From assembly GCA_964487565.1 (NCBI GenBank), contig CAZARN010000002.1:1-64000 (forward strand): a stretch of DNA of 64,000 bases, written 5' to 3'. This DNA is from Phil1 sp964487565 (GTDB lineage Bacteria > Bacillota > Clostridia > Christensenellales > CAG-138). The position numbers and the translations under genes are program-made. The notes beneath the pieces were generated by a model. The model did not search any database and was not told the origin of the DNA. It was given only the letters and a program-made list of their open reading frames with translations. Positions 9,444-17,570 of this stretch are shown piece after piece (position 1 is the first letter of the stretch; every line of letters starts with the position of its first letter).

Positions 9444-9492
9444 AGTATACTATTGTATCATCGCGTGTCAAGCTTGTCAACCGATCTGTCAA
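9444..9492 (-). promoter_or_regulatory. Stacked promoters for rpoB-rpoC
   Basis: Reverse strand. Three perfect TTGACA hexamers lie at 9487-9492, 9475-9480 and 9466-9471. The middle one is 17 nt from TACAAT (9452-9457) and the last is 16 nt from TATACT (9444-9449). Two overlapping promoters would start about 8 nt apart and leave a leader of roughly 160 nt before rpoB. Confidence 0.8.
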
Positions 9493-9521
9493 GTATTATT
9501 TTATGAAATATTGAGTTGTTG

Positions 9522-9821
9522 TTATTTCGAAGAACCGCTGTATACCCTTCCGGTCCGGAGCTTTCCTCCGTAAAGCTCGCTCGCGGTCACGAATTTATAT
9601 CCTTCTTTTACCAACGCCGCGATGATGAGCTCCGCAGCGTCAACGCCGGTCTTTTTTCTGTCATGCAGAAGTATAATACTGCCTGACGTCACTTTTTTCA
9701 ATACCTTATCCAACACTTTCCCGGCGCTGGTCGTCGCCCCTTCCCGCGGATCGACGCTCCGAAGCACGCGGGCAAGCCCCATATCGCTGAAGCCTGCAAG
9801 TATGCGCGCGTTTTTCGAGCC
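9522..9821 (-). pseudogene. Polysaccharide deacetylase 3' remnant
   Basis: Only the last quarter of a NodB-type deacetylase remains. RSVDPREG matches the family's VDPRDW segment and GSIILLHDRKKTG matches the late GSIVLLHD motif. The upstream catalytic motifs (TFDDGP, HxxxH, RPPYG) are absent. The frame opens directly after a stop codon at 9822-9824, and an ATG inside it (9782) has no clear ribosome site. It is best read as a decayed gene end. An intact relative lies at 28484-29224. Confidence 0.7.
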
Positions 9822-9877
9822 TTAAGTGAATATGCAAGCTTTTGAAACGTTTCAGCCTATATTGTTTTCACACATTG

Positions 9878-10462
9878 CTATATTTTCACGCACTGCGTCA
9901 CAAGCGTTGCTCCGTTTATGCGGGAAACCTGCATCCTGAAGCCTTCGCAGTTTTTCACGAGCTTGTCGGTATAGTTGAGCCGTATATCCGTGAAGCTTTC
10001 CATTATCATCATTATGCTTCCGCCGTGCATTACCGAGCCGATTTTTGAAAGCCCGCGTTCCGTGGCGTCGCGTACCATTGTCAGGAACGCAGCCGTGCAG
10101 CGTCTTCTCGCGTCCTCGAAAGTTTCGCCGCCGGGATAACCCTCCCATTCGCCCTGCGCGAGCCAATCCGTGTATACTTTGTCCTTTTGCAGCTCGTCAT
10201 CCGTCCTGCCGTCGAATATGCCGAAGTCCATCTCCCTCAGTCCGCAAAGCTCGCTTTTCTGCGCGTCCGGCCAGATGATATCCGCCGTTGTGCGCGCGCG
10301 CAGCATCGGGCTCGTGTAAACGCGCTCGACACGCGGCAGCACAAGCTTTTTTGAAAGCGCAAGCTCTACCCCGCAGGAGGCCAGCGGATCATCCTTTCTG
10401 CCCAAAAACTCGCGCTTCAGGTTTCCTTCTGCGATCGAGTGGCGTATCATAAAAAGTTCCAT
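9878..10462 (-). CDS. Histidine phosphatase, CobC-like
   Basis: Phosphoglycerate mutase-like phosphatase of 194 residues. The phospho-histidine motif reads RHSIAEGN (residues 7-14, RHS in place of the usual RHG), and the second catalytic His is in VMHGGS (about 145-150). It closes the cobTUS run, which suggests alpha-ribazole-5'-phosphate phosphatase (CobC), the step that removes phosphate during nucleotide-loop assembly of cobalamin. Sequence alone cannot separate CobC from other branch members. The start at 10462 lies 7 nt from the stop of the preceding gene. Confidence 0.75.
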   Translation of the reverse strand: MELFMIRHSIAEGNLKREFLGRKDDPLASCGVELALSKKLVLPRVERVYTSPMLRARTTADIIWPDAQKSELCGLREMDFGIFDGRTDDELQKDKVYTDWLAQGEWEGYPGGETFEDARRRCTAAFLTMVRDATERGLSKIGSVMHGGSIMMIMESFTDIRLNYTDKLVKNCEGFRMQVSRINGATLVTQCVKI

Positions 10463-10469
10463 TCAGGCA

Positions 10470-10784
10470 TTATCCTTTCAATTTCTGCGCAATCCCGCAC
10501 ACGACGCGCACGACGCTGTCCGCGCTTTGCGCAATATCGCAGCACAGTCTTCCGACCTCCTCGCGCCAGAGCCGCTCGAACGCATCCACCGGGACCACGC
10601 CGCAGCCCACCTCGTCGAACACGAGCGCGTCATGCGCCGTGAGGACGGCAAGCATATCCTCGTGTGAGAAACCCGCTTTCATCATGTCGCGCACAGCCTC
10701 GTGTGCATCATTCAAAACGTCGTCATACTCCCGCGCGAAACGAACCTTATCCTGACCGGCGGCGCCGATTATCAAAAGCTTCAT
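10470..10784 (-). CDS. CobU-like protein, degenerate P-loop
   Basis: A 104-residue protein related to adenosylcobinamide kinase/guanylyltransferase. Its C-terminal half (DEVGCGVVPVDAFERLWREE, then VVRVVCGIAQKLKG) is a clear match to CobU. The N-terminal nucleotide loop reads IIGAAGQDKVRF, without the Gly-Lys-Ser/Thr of a working P-loop, and the central part is shortened. A full CobU is encoded two genes upstream, so this may be a regulatory or scaffolding paralogue, or a short clostridial CobU variant. Its start overlaps the cobS stop by 4 nt, which suggests coupled translation. Confidence 0.75.
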   Translation of the reverse strand: MKLLIIGAAGQDKVRFAREYDDVLNDAHEAVRDMMKAGFSHEDMLAVLTAHDALVFDEVGCGVVPVDAFERLWREEVGRLCCDIAQSADSVVRVVCGIAQKLKG

Positions 10785-11557
10785 ATTATTCCTCCCAGCG
10801 CGCTCCCTGTAACGAACGCCGCAAGCGCCGCAAGCTGTGCCGTTTCAACGAACCAGCCGGCAACGTCGCCCGTTGTGCCGCCGAAACGCCGGTAGCTCAT
10901 CACACGGTAAACGATGAACACTGCGATGGCGGCGGCGGCGGCGAATCCGCCCTCAAGCGGCGCGCGCCAAACCATGAATCCGATGCACGCAAGCGTCCAC
11001 AGCGCGCAAACGATGCGCACGACTGTCGTATCGGAAGCGTTTTTGAATGACGCGAGAAGTCCCTTCCCCGTTGCGCTTTTGAACGTCACCACCGCAAACG
11101 CCGAAAGCGCGCGCGTCAGCACAGGCACGCACAAAAGTGCGATCAGCGCGTGCGACGAGATATCGACCTGCGTCCAAAGCGCGAATGCCACAAGCGTATA
11201 CGCGGCGCATGAAACGACGGCCGAAACCCCCGCGCGCGAATCCTTCATGATTTCAAGCATGCGCTCGCGTGAAGCGTTGGAGCCGAGCGCATCCGCCGTG
11301 TCGCAAAAGCCGTCCATGTGTATGCCGCCCGACACGGCAAGCGGGATGAGCGACGCGACAGCCGCCGTGAGCACAGTGCCGAAGTGCACAACGGAGGACA
11401 CATACAGCCAAAGCATGGTGAACAGCGCAATAAACGCGCCGATCACCGGGAAGAAACACATGGCATAAGCCATGTTTTCATCCTTCCACTCCACGCGGGG
11501 CGCGGGTATTCTTGAGTACATGGTAAGCGCCATGCAAAGCGAACGCAAAAGCTTCAA
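10781..11557 (-). CDS. cobS: Cobalamin-5'-phosphate synthase
   Basis: Integral membrane enzyme that joins adenosyl-GDP-cobinamide to alpha-ribazole (phosphate). The 258 residues contain the metal-binding CDP-alcohol-transferase-like motif GGIHMDGFCDTADALGS (about 77-93) and several hydrophobic segments. It starts by overlapping the cobU stop by 4 nt and ends by overlapping the next gene by 4 nt, a typical tightly coupled operon. Confidence 0.93.
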   Translation of the reverse strand: MKLLRSLCMALTMYSRIPAPRVEWKDENMAYAMCFFPVIGAFIALFTMLWLYVSSVVHFGTVLTAAVASLIPLAVSGGIHMDGFCDTADALGSNASRERMLEIMKDSRAGVSAVVSCAAYTLVAFALWTQVDISSHALIALLCVPVLTRALSAFAVVTFKSATGKGLLASFKNASDTTVVRIVCALWTLACIGFMVWRAPLEGGFAAAAAIAVFIVYRVMSYRRFGGTTGDVAGWFVETAQLAALAAFVTGSALGGII

Positions 11558-12093
11558 TGCCGTTTCCCCCCGTTATCATTTCCTTTGATGCAAAGCGGTA
11601 TGCCGCAGACCACCTCGTATGCTTCGTCCGCAATATCGGCAATGCCCGCGTTTAGCCGTGCAAGCAGGGCTATAAATGCGGCCGTACACTCGTCATAATG
11701 CGCACCGTCGGCCCCTGTCTCGCATGTCACAACGACCGTCAGCGAAGCGTCGCGCGCGACCGTGCCGACGCCGCGCATGATCCGCTCATATGCGCCGTCA
11801 AAGCCCTCTTCTGTTGAAAAGCACTCGTTCGCGGCGAGATTTGCGATGTCCTCTATCAGGACCGCGGAATCTTTTTTCACGCGCAGCCGCTCAAGCCCGT
11901 GCGGCGCTTCAAGGGTATCGAAGCCCTTGCTCTCGCGCAGCTTCCGGTGCCGCTCGACGCGCAGCATATCCTCCGCGTCCCGCACCTCCATGCAGGCGAC
12001 ATATTCACGCGGATAAATGCCGGATCGCGCGATAATGCTTTCTGCATATGCGGATTTTCCGGAGGCGGCGCCGCCCGTAACGATTATCAGCAT
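11554..12093 (-). CDS. cobU: Adenosylcobinamide kinase/guanylyltransferase
   Basis: Bifunctional enzyme that phosphorylates adenosylcobinamide and then transfers GMP to it. The 179 residues open with LIIVTGGAASGKSAYAE, an intact P-loop. VERHRKLRESKGFDTLEAP (about residues 48-66) holds the histidine that carries GMP in CobU. IEDIANLAANE and VTCETGADG match later family segments. Length is normal. It overlaps cobT by 7 nt and cobS by 4 nt. Confidence 0.93.
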   Translation of the reverse strand: MLIIVTGGAASGKSAYAESIIARSGIYPREYVACMEVRDAEDMLRVERHRKLRESKGFDTLEAPHGLERLRVKKDSAVLIEDIANLAANECFSTEEGFDGAYERIMRGVGTVARDASLTVVVTCETGADGAHYDECTAAFIALLARLNAGIADIADEAYEVVCGIPLCIKGNDNGGKRH

Positions 12094-13148
12094 AGCGGTT
12101 TGTAAGCCTCCACCGATATATCTTCAAATGTTCGCATCCCGTTATAAACCGCAAGCGCGAGATCTATAAGCGGCAGCAAAGCCACAGCGCCAGTTCCCTC
12201 GCCAAGGTGCATGCCTGCGCATATCACCGGCGTAAGCCCCATTTCTTCGATGAGGATATGCGTCGCAGGCTCGTTTGAAATATGGCTTGCGATGAGAAAT
12301 TCCCCGCATTCGGGGCAAAGCCTTTCGGCGACGAGCGCCGATGCAAGCGAGATGAACCCGTCAAGGATTACCGGCATCCCATACACGCCGCCGCCGATGC
12401 AGATCCCGGCGAGGCCCGCTATATCAAGTCCTCCGACCTTGCCGAGCACGTCGAGCGCGTCGCTGCGTTCAGGCTTGTTGAGCGCGATCGCACGTTCTAT
12501 CGCGTTTATCTTGCGCGCCAGTCCTTCGCTTGAAAGGCCGGCGCCGCGCCCGGTGACCTCGGCTGCGTCGCGTCCGGTCAGCACCGCCGTCACCGCGCTT
12601 GAGGTGGTCGTGTTGCCTATGCCCATCTCGCCTGTTGCGATGATATTATAGCCTTCATCCTTCGCGTATTTCACCATATCCATGCCCGTCATGACAGCCC
12701 TGAGCGCTTCATCCCTCGTCATTGCGGGCCCGCGCGTCATGTTGTCCGTGCCGCGCCGTATGTTCTTCTGTCCAGATGCTGGAATATCCACCGGCCGCAT
12801 CACGCCGATATCAACCGGGATCACATCCGCGTTTGCGGCGCGCGCCATACGGCAGACCGAAGTGTCCCCCTTTGCAAGGTTCTCCGTCACGATCGCCGTG
12901 ACCTCCTGCCCCGTCTGCGTCACGCCCTCTGCGACAACGCCGTTGTCCGCGCACATGACGATCACCGCCCGGCGCGAAACATCCACATCCGCCGTGCGCG
13001 ATATGCCGGCGATGCGCGTCACGATATCCTCGAGTACGCCCAGACTGCCCAGGGGCTTGGCGATGCTGTCCCAGCGGCGTTTCGCGGCCGCTGCCGCTTC
13101 GCGCGAAGGAGGGGTCATGCTTTTCAATATTGATCCCGTCCGTTCCAT
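12087..13148 (-). CDS. cobT: Nicotinate-nucleotide-dimethylbenzimidazole phosphoribosyltransferase
   Basis: Makes alpha-ribazole phosphate, the lower-ligand nucleotide of cobalamin. The 353 residues show GEMGIGNTTTSSAV (about 172-185), the substrate-binding signature, and EGTGAVALLPLIDLAL near the C-terminus with the catalytic glutamate. No corrin-ring or lower-base synthesis genes are in the window, so this cluster would support salvage and nucleotide-loop assembly. It starts directly after the racemase stop at 13150. Confidence 0.95.
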   Translation of the reverse strand: MERTGSILKSMTPPSREAAAAAKRRWDSIAKPLGSLGVLEDIVTRIAGISRTADVDVSRRAVIVMCADNGVVAEGVTQTGQEVTAIVTENLAKGDTSVCRMARAANADVIPVDIGVMRPVDIPASGQKNIRRGTDNMTRGPAMTRDEALRAVMTGMDMVKYAKDEGYNIIATGEMGIGNTTTSSAVTAVLTGRDAAEVTGRGAGLSSEGLARKINAIERAIALNKPERSDALDVLGKVGGLDIAGLAGICIGGGVYGMPVILDGFISLASALVAERLCPECGEFLIASHISNEPATHILIEEMGLTPVICAGMHLGEGTGAVALLPLIDLALAVYNGMRTFEDISVEAYKPLC

Positions 13149-13149
13149 C

Positions 13150-13851
13150 TCAGTCCGCCTTCACACGGTAGCCCGCCGCCGCGACCGCGGCGCGCGCCAG
13201 CACGAGGGTCGGATCAATCGCGGGATAATCAAGCTGATAATCTTCAAAAGCGATCGGAAGCTCCGTGCAGCCGAGCACGAATGCCGAAGCGCCCTGCAAC
13301 ATGAGCCTGTCGAGCGTCCTTCGTATCGCGGCCGTGTTATAATCGCGTTTGCCGGCCTTTACGCCCGAGTATATCATGTCCACCACGGCGGCCTGAGCGT
13401 CGCGTTCCGGCGTGATATATGATATGCCTTCTTCATCGAAAAGCTTTGAATATATGCCCGTTTGTATCGTTCCGTCCGTCGCGAGCAAAGCGACCTTGCC
13501 TATGCCGCGGCGTTTGATCTCGCCCGCCGTCAGGCGCAGCATGTGCAGGATAGGAAGCGACGTCGCCTTTCTCAGCGCATCGTAATAAAAATGCGCTGTG
13601 TTGCACGGCATCATCAATATGTCGGCGCCCGCTCTCTCGAGCCGCCCGGCGCATTTTTCAAGTTCAGGCAACGCGGAAGGCCCGCGGCCGAGTATCGACG
13701 CAGTCCTGTCCGGTATCGCCGGATCCGAATCTATGAGCACATGGATATGCTCCGCATCGCACGAAGCGTCCGTTGCGTCAACGATCTTTCTATAAAGATC
13801 GGCGGTGGCCATTGGACCCATACCGCCGATTATACCAAGAGTTTTTTTCAT
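13150..13851 (-). CDS. Aspartate/glutamate racemase family protein
   Basis: PLP-independent amino-acid racemase of 233 residues. The start LGIIGGMGPMATADLY and the two catalytic cysteines, in MPCNTAHFYYD (about residue 81) and LGCTELPIAF (about 193), are intact. They mark the broad Asp/Glu racemase family, not glutamate racemase MurI specifically. Flanking genes for two PLP enzymes acting on amino acids suggest a role in D-amino acid use. Substrate is not predictable from sequence. Confidence 0.88.
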   Translation of the reverse strand: MKKTLGIIGGMGPMATADLYRKIVDATDASCDAEHIHVLIDSDPAIPDRTASILGRGPSALPELEKCAGRLERAGADILMMPCNTAHFYYDALRKATSLPILHMLRLTAGEIKRRGIGKVALLATDGTIQTGIYSKLFDEEGISYITPERDAQAAVVDMIYSGVKAGKRDYNTAAIRRTLDRLMLQGASAFVLGCTELPIAFEDYQLDYPAIDPTLVLARAAVAAAGYRVKAD

Positions 13852-13857
13852 TGTTTG

Positions 13858-14844
13858 TTATGCCTTTACCGTTTTCACGGGGTCTATCGCAAACACGGAA
13901 GCGATCCCGCCGCTGAAGAGGAACGCGACATTCTCGTTTTTGTCTATCTCGCCGCTCCTTACCATTGAAACGAGGCCCGCGAAGGTTTTGCCCGTATAGA
14001 CCGGATCGAGTATAAGCCCCTCCGTGCGCGCCATAAGACGGATCGCCTCAAGCCCCTCGTCCGAGGGAAGCGCGTAACCCGCGCCGTAGCAGCGGCGCAC
14101 GTCAACGTTCCCGGCGCTGATGTGTATGTCCTCGCCGATAAGCTCCGCCGCGCCGTTCACAAGCTCCGCCACGATCTCTTCAAACGGATCGTCGCACACG
14201 GCGATGCCCGTCACGCGGCAACCGTCGCCGTAGAGCATTGCCCCCAGCACAAGCCCCGCCATCGTGCCGCCGCTTCCCGCGGTGCAGATGATCCTGTCAA
14301 GCTTCACGCCGGTTTTTTTCGCCTCGTCAAAAATCTCCCGGGCGCAGTCGACATAGCCCAGCGTGCCCAGCGGCACGCTTCCGCCGACCGGAACATGATA
14401 CGGTTTTCTGCCCGCCGCGCGCAACTCATCCTCGATGCGGTGCATTTCAACATACACGTCGTCATAGCTGTCGGTATCGACAAAGCGCACCTCCGTGCCG
14501 AGAAGCTCGTTGACGAGCAGGTTCCCTTCACGTCCGATAACGCCGCGCTTTTTGAGCACGAGCATGGAGTCGAGACCCAGCATATTGCAGCACGCGGCCG
14601 TGAGCATTGCATGGTTTGACTGCGCGCCGCCGGTCGTGAGCACGATGTCGCAGCCCTTCTGCTTTGCGTCATAAAGGAGGTATTCAAGCTTTCTGACCTT
14701 GTTGCCGCCCGTGCTCACGCCCGTGAGATCGTCTCTTTTTATATAGATCGAAGGCCCAAGCTCGCGGCTCATGTTATTGAGCCTGTAAAACGGCGTGGGC
14801 AATTGACCCAGATGCAGCTTTTTGACCTCTTTCTTCATTACCAT
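13858..14844 (-). CDS. D-cysteine desulfhydrase/ACC deaminase family
   Basis: Fold-type II PLP enzyme of 328 residues. The PLP lysine lies in STGGNKVRKLEYLL (about residues 46-59), and GGAQSNHAMLTAA is the conserved substrate loop. The phosphate-binding glycines follow in TAGSGGTMAGLVLGA. The family includes D-cysteine desulfhydrase, 1-aminocyclopropane-1-carboxylate deaminase and L-cysteate lyase. With a racemase next door, D-cysteine or another D-amino acid is the more likely substrate, but this is inference. It ends 7 nt before the racemase and its start overlaps the end of the decarboxylase gene. Confidence 0.85.
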   Translation of the reverse strand: MVMKKEVKKLHLGQLPTPFYRLNNMSRELGPSIYIKRDDLTGVSTGGNKVRKLEYLLYDAKQKGCDIVLTTGGAQSNHAMLTAACCNMLGLDSMLVLKKRGVIGREGNLLVNELLGTEVRFVDTDSYDDVYVEMHRIEDELRAAGRKPYHVPVGGSVPLGTLGYVDCAREIFDEAKKTGVKLDRIICTAGSGGTMAGLVLGAMLYGDGCRVTGIAVCDDPFEEIVAELVNGAAELIGEDIHISAGNVDVRRCYGAGYALPSDEGLEAIRLMARTEGLILDPVYTGKTFAGLVSMVRSGEIDKNENVAFLFSGGIASVFAIDPVKTVKA

Positions 14845-16109
14845 TCCTCCTTGAGGCGCGGCATGTCGAGAAAATCGAACGTCGCGAAATAATCCTTGTT
14901 GGTTTCCGCACGGCGTATCATACGCACGCTGCCGTCCTCACAAAGCAGCAGTTCCGCGCTCCTGAGCTTGCCGTTATAGTTGTATCCCATGGAAAACCCG
15001 TGCGCGCCTGTGTCGTGTATGACAATTAGGTCGCCGTCGTCTATCTCAGGCAGCGCGCGATCTATGGCGAAACGGTCGTTGCTTTCGCACAGCGAGCCCG
15101 TTATGTCATACACATGGTCAAGCGGAGCGTTCTCCTTGCCAAGCACGCTCACATGGTGGTATGCGCCGTACATCGCGGGGCGGATGAGGTTCGCGGCGCA
15201 GGCGTCCGTGCCGATGAAATGCTTGTATGTATCCTTGTGGTGTATTGCCCTTGTCACAAGATACCCGGCGGGGCCGGTCATATAACGGCCGAGCTCCGTG
15301 AATATCGCCGGGCGCATATCCGTATTGCCGAAAACCTCGGCATAGACCTCGCGCACCTTTGCGCCGACAAACGCGATATCCGTCGCCGTGTCCTCAGGAC
15401 GATAAGGTATGCCTATGCCGCCCGAAAGATTGATGAACGCGATCTCGATGTCAAGCTCTTCGTGCAGCTCCCTTGCCGTGGTGAAAAGCAGCTTTGCAAG
15501 CGTCGGATAATACATGTTGTCCGTGTTGCAGGATGAAAGGAACGCATGGATGCCGAAGCGCTTCACGCCCATGTTTTTGAGCTTTGCCATGCCGGTTGAA
15601 AGCTGCGCGCGGGTGAAGCCGTATTTCGCATCCGCCGGGTTTCCCATTATGGCGGTGCCTATGCGGAACTCCCCTCCGGGATTGAAACGGCAGCAGATCG
15701 TCTCCGGTATCCCGCCATGCTCCGCGAGAAAATCGATGAGGGTTATATCATCGAGGTTGATGAGGGAGCCGAGCCTTGACGCATACTCAAAATCCTCCGC
15801 CGGCGTATCGTTTGACGAGAACATCAGATCGTGGCCTGTGACGCCGATCGCCTCCGAAAGCATAAGCTCCGCATAGCTTGAGCAATCCGTGCCGCAGCCT
15901 TCCTCCTTCAGTATCTGAAGGATGGCCGGGTTCGGACACGCTTTCACGGCATAATGCTCATGGAAGCCCGCGTTCCATGAAAACGCTGCCCGCAGGGCGC
16001 GCGCGCGCCGCCTTATATCAGCTTCGTCATAGATGTGGAACGGCGTGGGATACTTTTCGATGATCTTTTCGATCTGGGCCTTTGTGAAAGGCAACTTTTT
16101 CTGCGTCAT
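14838..16109 (-). CDS. Diaminopimelate decarboxylase-like PLP enzyme
   Basis: Fold-type III decarboxylase of 423 residues. The PLP lysine lies in HEHYAVKACPNP (about residues 48-59). HAFLSSCNTDNMYY, a Gly-rich phosphate loop (NLSGGIGIPY) and CESNDRFAIDRALP with HDTGAHGFSMGYNYNG are all conserved. Meso-diaminopimelate to lysine is the simplest call. The setting among a racemase, desulfhydrase and peptidases could instead mean that another D-centred amino acid is decarboxylated. It overlaps the next gene by 7 nt. Confidence 0.82.
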   Translation of the reverse strand: MTQKKLPFTKAQIEKIIEKYPTPFHIYDEADIRRRARALRAAFSWNAGFHEHYAVKACPNPAILQILKEEGCGTDCSSYAELMLSEAIGVTGHDLMFSSNDTPAEDFEYASRLGSLINLDDITLIDFLAEHGGIPETICCRFNPGGEFRIGTAIMGNPADAKYGFTRAQLSTGMAKLKNMGVKRFGIHAFLSSCNTDNMYYPTLAKLLFTTARELHEELDIEIAFINLSGGIGIPYRPEDTATDIAFVGAKVREVYAEVFGNTDMRPAIFTELGRYMTGPAGYLVTRAIHHKDTYKHFIGTDACAANLIRPAMYGAYHHVSVLGKENAPLDHVYDITGSLCESNDRFAIDRALPEIDDGDLIVIHDTGAHGFSMGYNYNGKLRSAELLLCEDGSVRMIRRAETNKDYFATFDFLDMPRLKEEW

Positions 16110-16151
16110 GATACTCTCCCTCTTTTTTGAATTGGATCGAACGTTATTTTA

Positions 16152-17570
16152 TCAGTCAAGCTCACGGTGGCTTGTCATCGTCTGTTCGCGCACATACTCA
16201 GTCCAGCGCAGGCCTTTGTCCTCGTATTCGACCTCGCCCACCTGATTGTCATAGGGATCGCCGCGCCACTGCTTTTTCGGCGGATCGAGCGGAGCCTGGA
16301 ATTCCCTGTTTGCGACCATCCTGTACGGATCGAGATTGCCGAAATAATGCCAGCGGCGCTCCTCGTTGCCCGCGCGGTATGCCGAGCCGCCGAAGGACGG
16401 ATCCGCCCAAAGCCAGCCGTAGGGCGCGATATAAAATCTTGTCCAGTCATGCGCGCCGACGCTCGAGGGTTCGGCGTCAAGTCCGCTTTCCCATTTCGCG
16501 GGTATTCCCGCCGCGCGGCACATCGTGATGAACAGCAGCGCCTGAACGCCGCAGTCGCCCTTGAAATTGCGCGCCGCGTTCTCCGCTATGTTCTCAAGGC
16601 CGAAATACAGTCTCATGAACGAGTAATTGACGTTTTTGGTGATGAAGCCGAATATCCTGCGCGCCTTTTCAAGGTTGTCCGCGGCGCCTTCCGTCACCTG
16701 AGCCGTAAGCGCCTTTATATACGGCGTGAACACGATATGCGGGTTTTGTTCCCCCGTGAAGAAGCAGGGCTGCTGAGGCGCGGGGACGAGCTTTGAAACA
16801 TCCGTGTAACGCGCGGTCTGAACATATGAATACTCAACGAAAAACTCCCTGTTTTCCTGCGCTGCGCGTTCAAAATACACCGTGCGCTGCGCTGCGTCCT
16901 CGGGCGCAATGTACTTTGGTTCATCGGAGAAGGATATCAGCTTGATATCGCTCTGCGCGTCCGTGGGTATGGGTATGGGTATATGCACGCAAAGCTTTTT
17001 GCCCGGCACAAACGAAGCGTCATTCACGCGCACGCCGGCCTTTATCGTGTTCTCCACGGCAAAATGTCCTTCGCGCTGCATTTTGTGCATGCAGCGGTCA
17101 AGCAGGCTCTCCCCGCCGCGTTTCTTTTTCTCCTCGTCCTCGTCGGTATCCTCACCCTGGCTCATCGCGCCGTCGCCTTTGACCGCGCGCGCTTTTATCG
17201 CGGGGTCGGTCTTGAGAAGCGTGCTGAAAAAGCGAAGGAAATATCGCGGTTCGCCTTTGAGATATATCCAGTCGATACGCCCCGCGTCGCGAAGCGTCAT
17301 AAATTCTTCTTTTGAAAAATCGGGGATGCTTTCATGCACAAGCGCCATCGCTTCATCAAACGAATACGGATAATCATCCCCGAGGCGAAGCATCATCTCC
17401 CGTTCAACCGTGAAGCACGCGCGCAGCGCCGTGGGTATATCGCCCTTCATGCGAAGGTCGATGAGGCGCACCGCCTCGTCGATATCGCCCCACGCCTTGA
17501 GGCGTGCGATGTCTTCGGGCAGTCCCACGTTGAGATACTTGAAATTGTCATTGATGGTGGTCATCGTCAT
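16152..17570 (-). CDS. Transglutaminase-like domain protein
   Basis: A 472-residue protein with a C-terminal transglutaminase core. The Cys-His-Asp triad is visible as GDCGVQALLFITMC, AHDWTRFYIAP and ADPSFGGS (about residues 340-400). No signal peptide is seen, so it is probably cytoplasmic. The N-terminal two-thirds contain a charged, low-complexity linker (EDTDEDEEKKKR). Bacterial members usually act as proteases or amidases. The neighbouring P1 peptidase, whose stop it overlaps by 4 nt, supports a role in peptide breakdown. Confidence 0.75.
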   Translation of the reverse strand: MTMTTINDNFKYLNVGLPEDIARLKAWGDIDEAVRLIDLRMKGDIPTALRACFTVEREMMLRLGDDYPYSFDEAMALVHESIPDFSKEEFMTLRDAGRIDWIYLKGEPRYFLRFFSTLLKTDPAIKARAVKGDGAMSQGEDTDEDEEKKKRGGESLLDRCMHKMQREGHFAVENTIKAGVRVNDASFVPGKKLCVHIPIPIPTDAQSDIKLISFSDEPKYIAPEDAAQRTVYFERAAQENREFFVEYSYVQTARYTDVSKLVPAPQQPCFFTGEQNPHIVFTPYIKALTAQVTEGAADNLEKARRIFGFITKNVNYSFMRLYFGLENIAENAARNFKGDCGVQALLFITMCRAAGIPAKWESGLDAEPSSVGAHDWTRFYIAPYGWLWADPSFGGSAYRAGNEERRWHYFGNLDPYRMVANREFQAPLDPPKKQWRGDPYDNQVGEVEYEDKGLRWTEYVREQTMTSHRELD

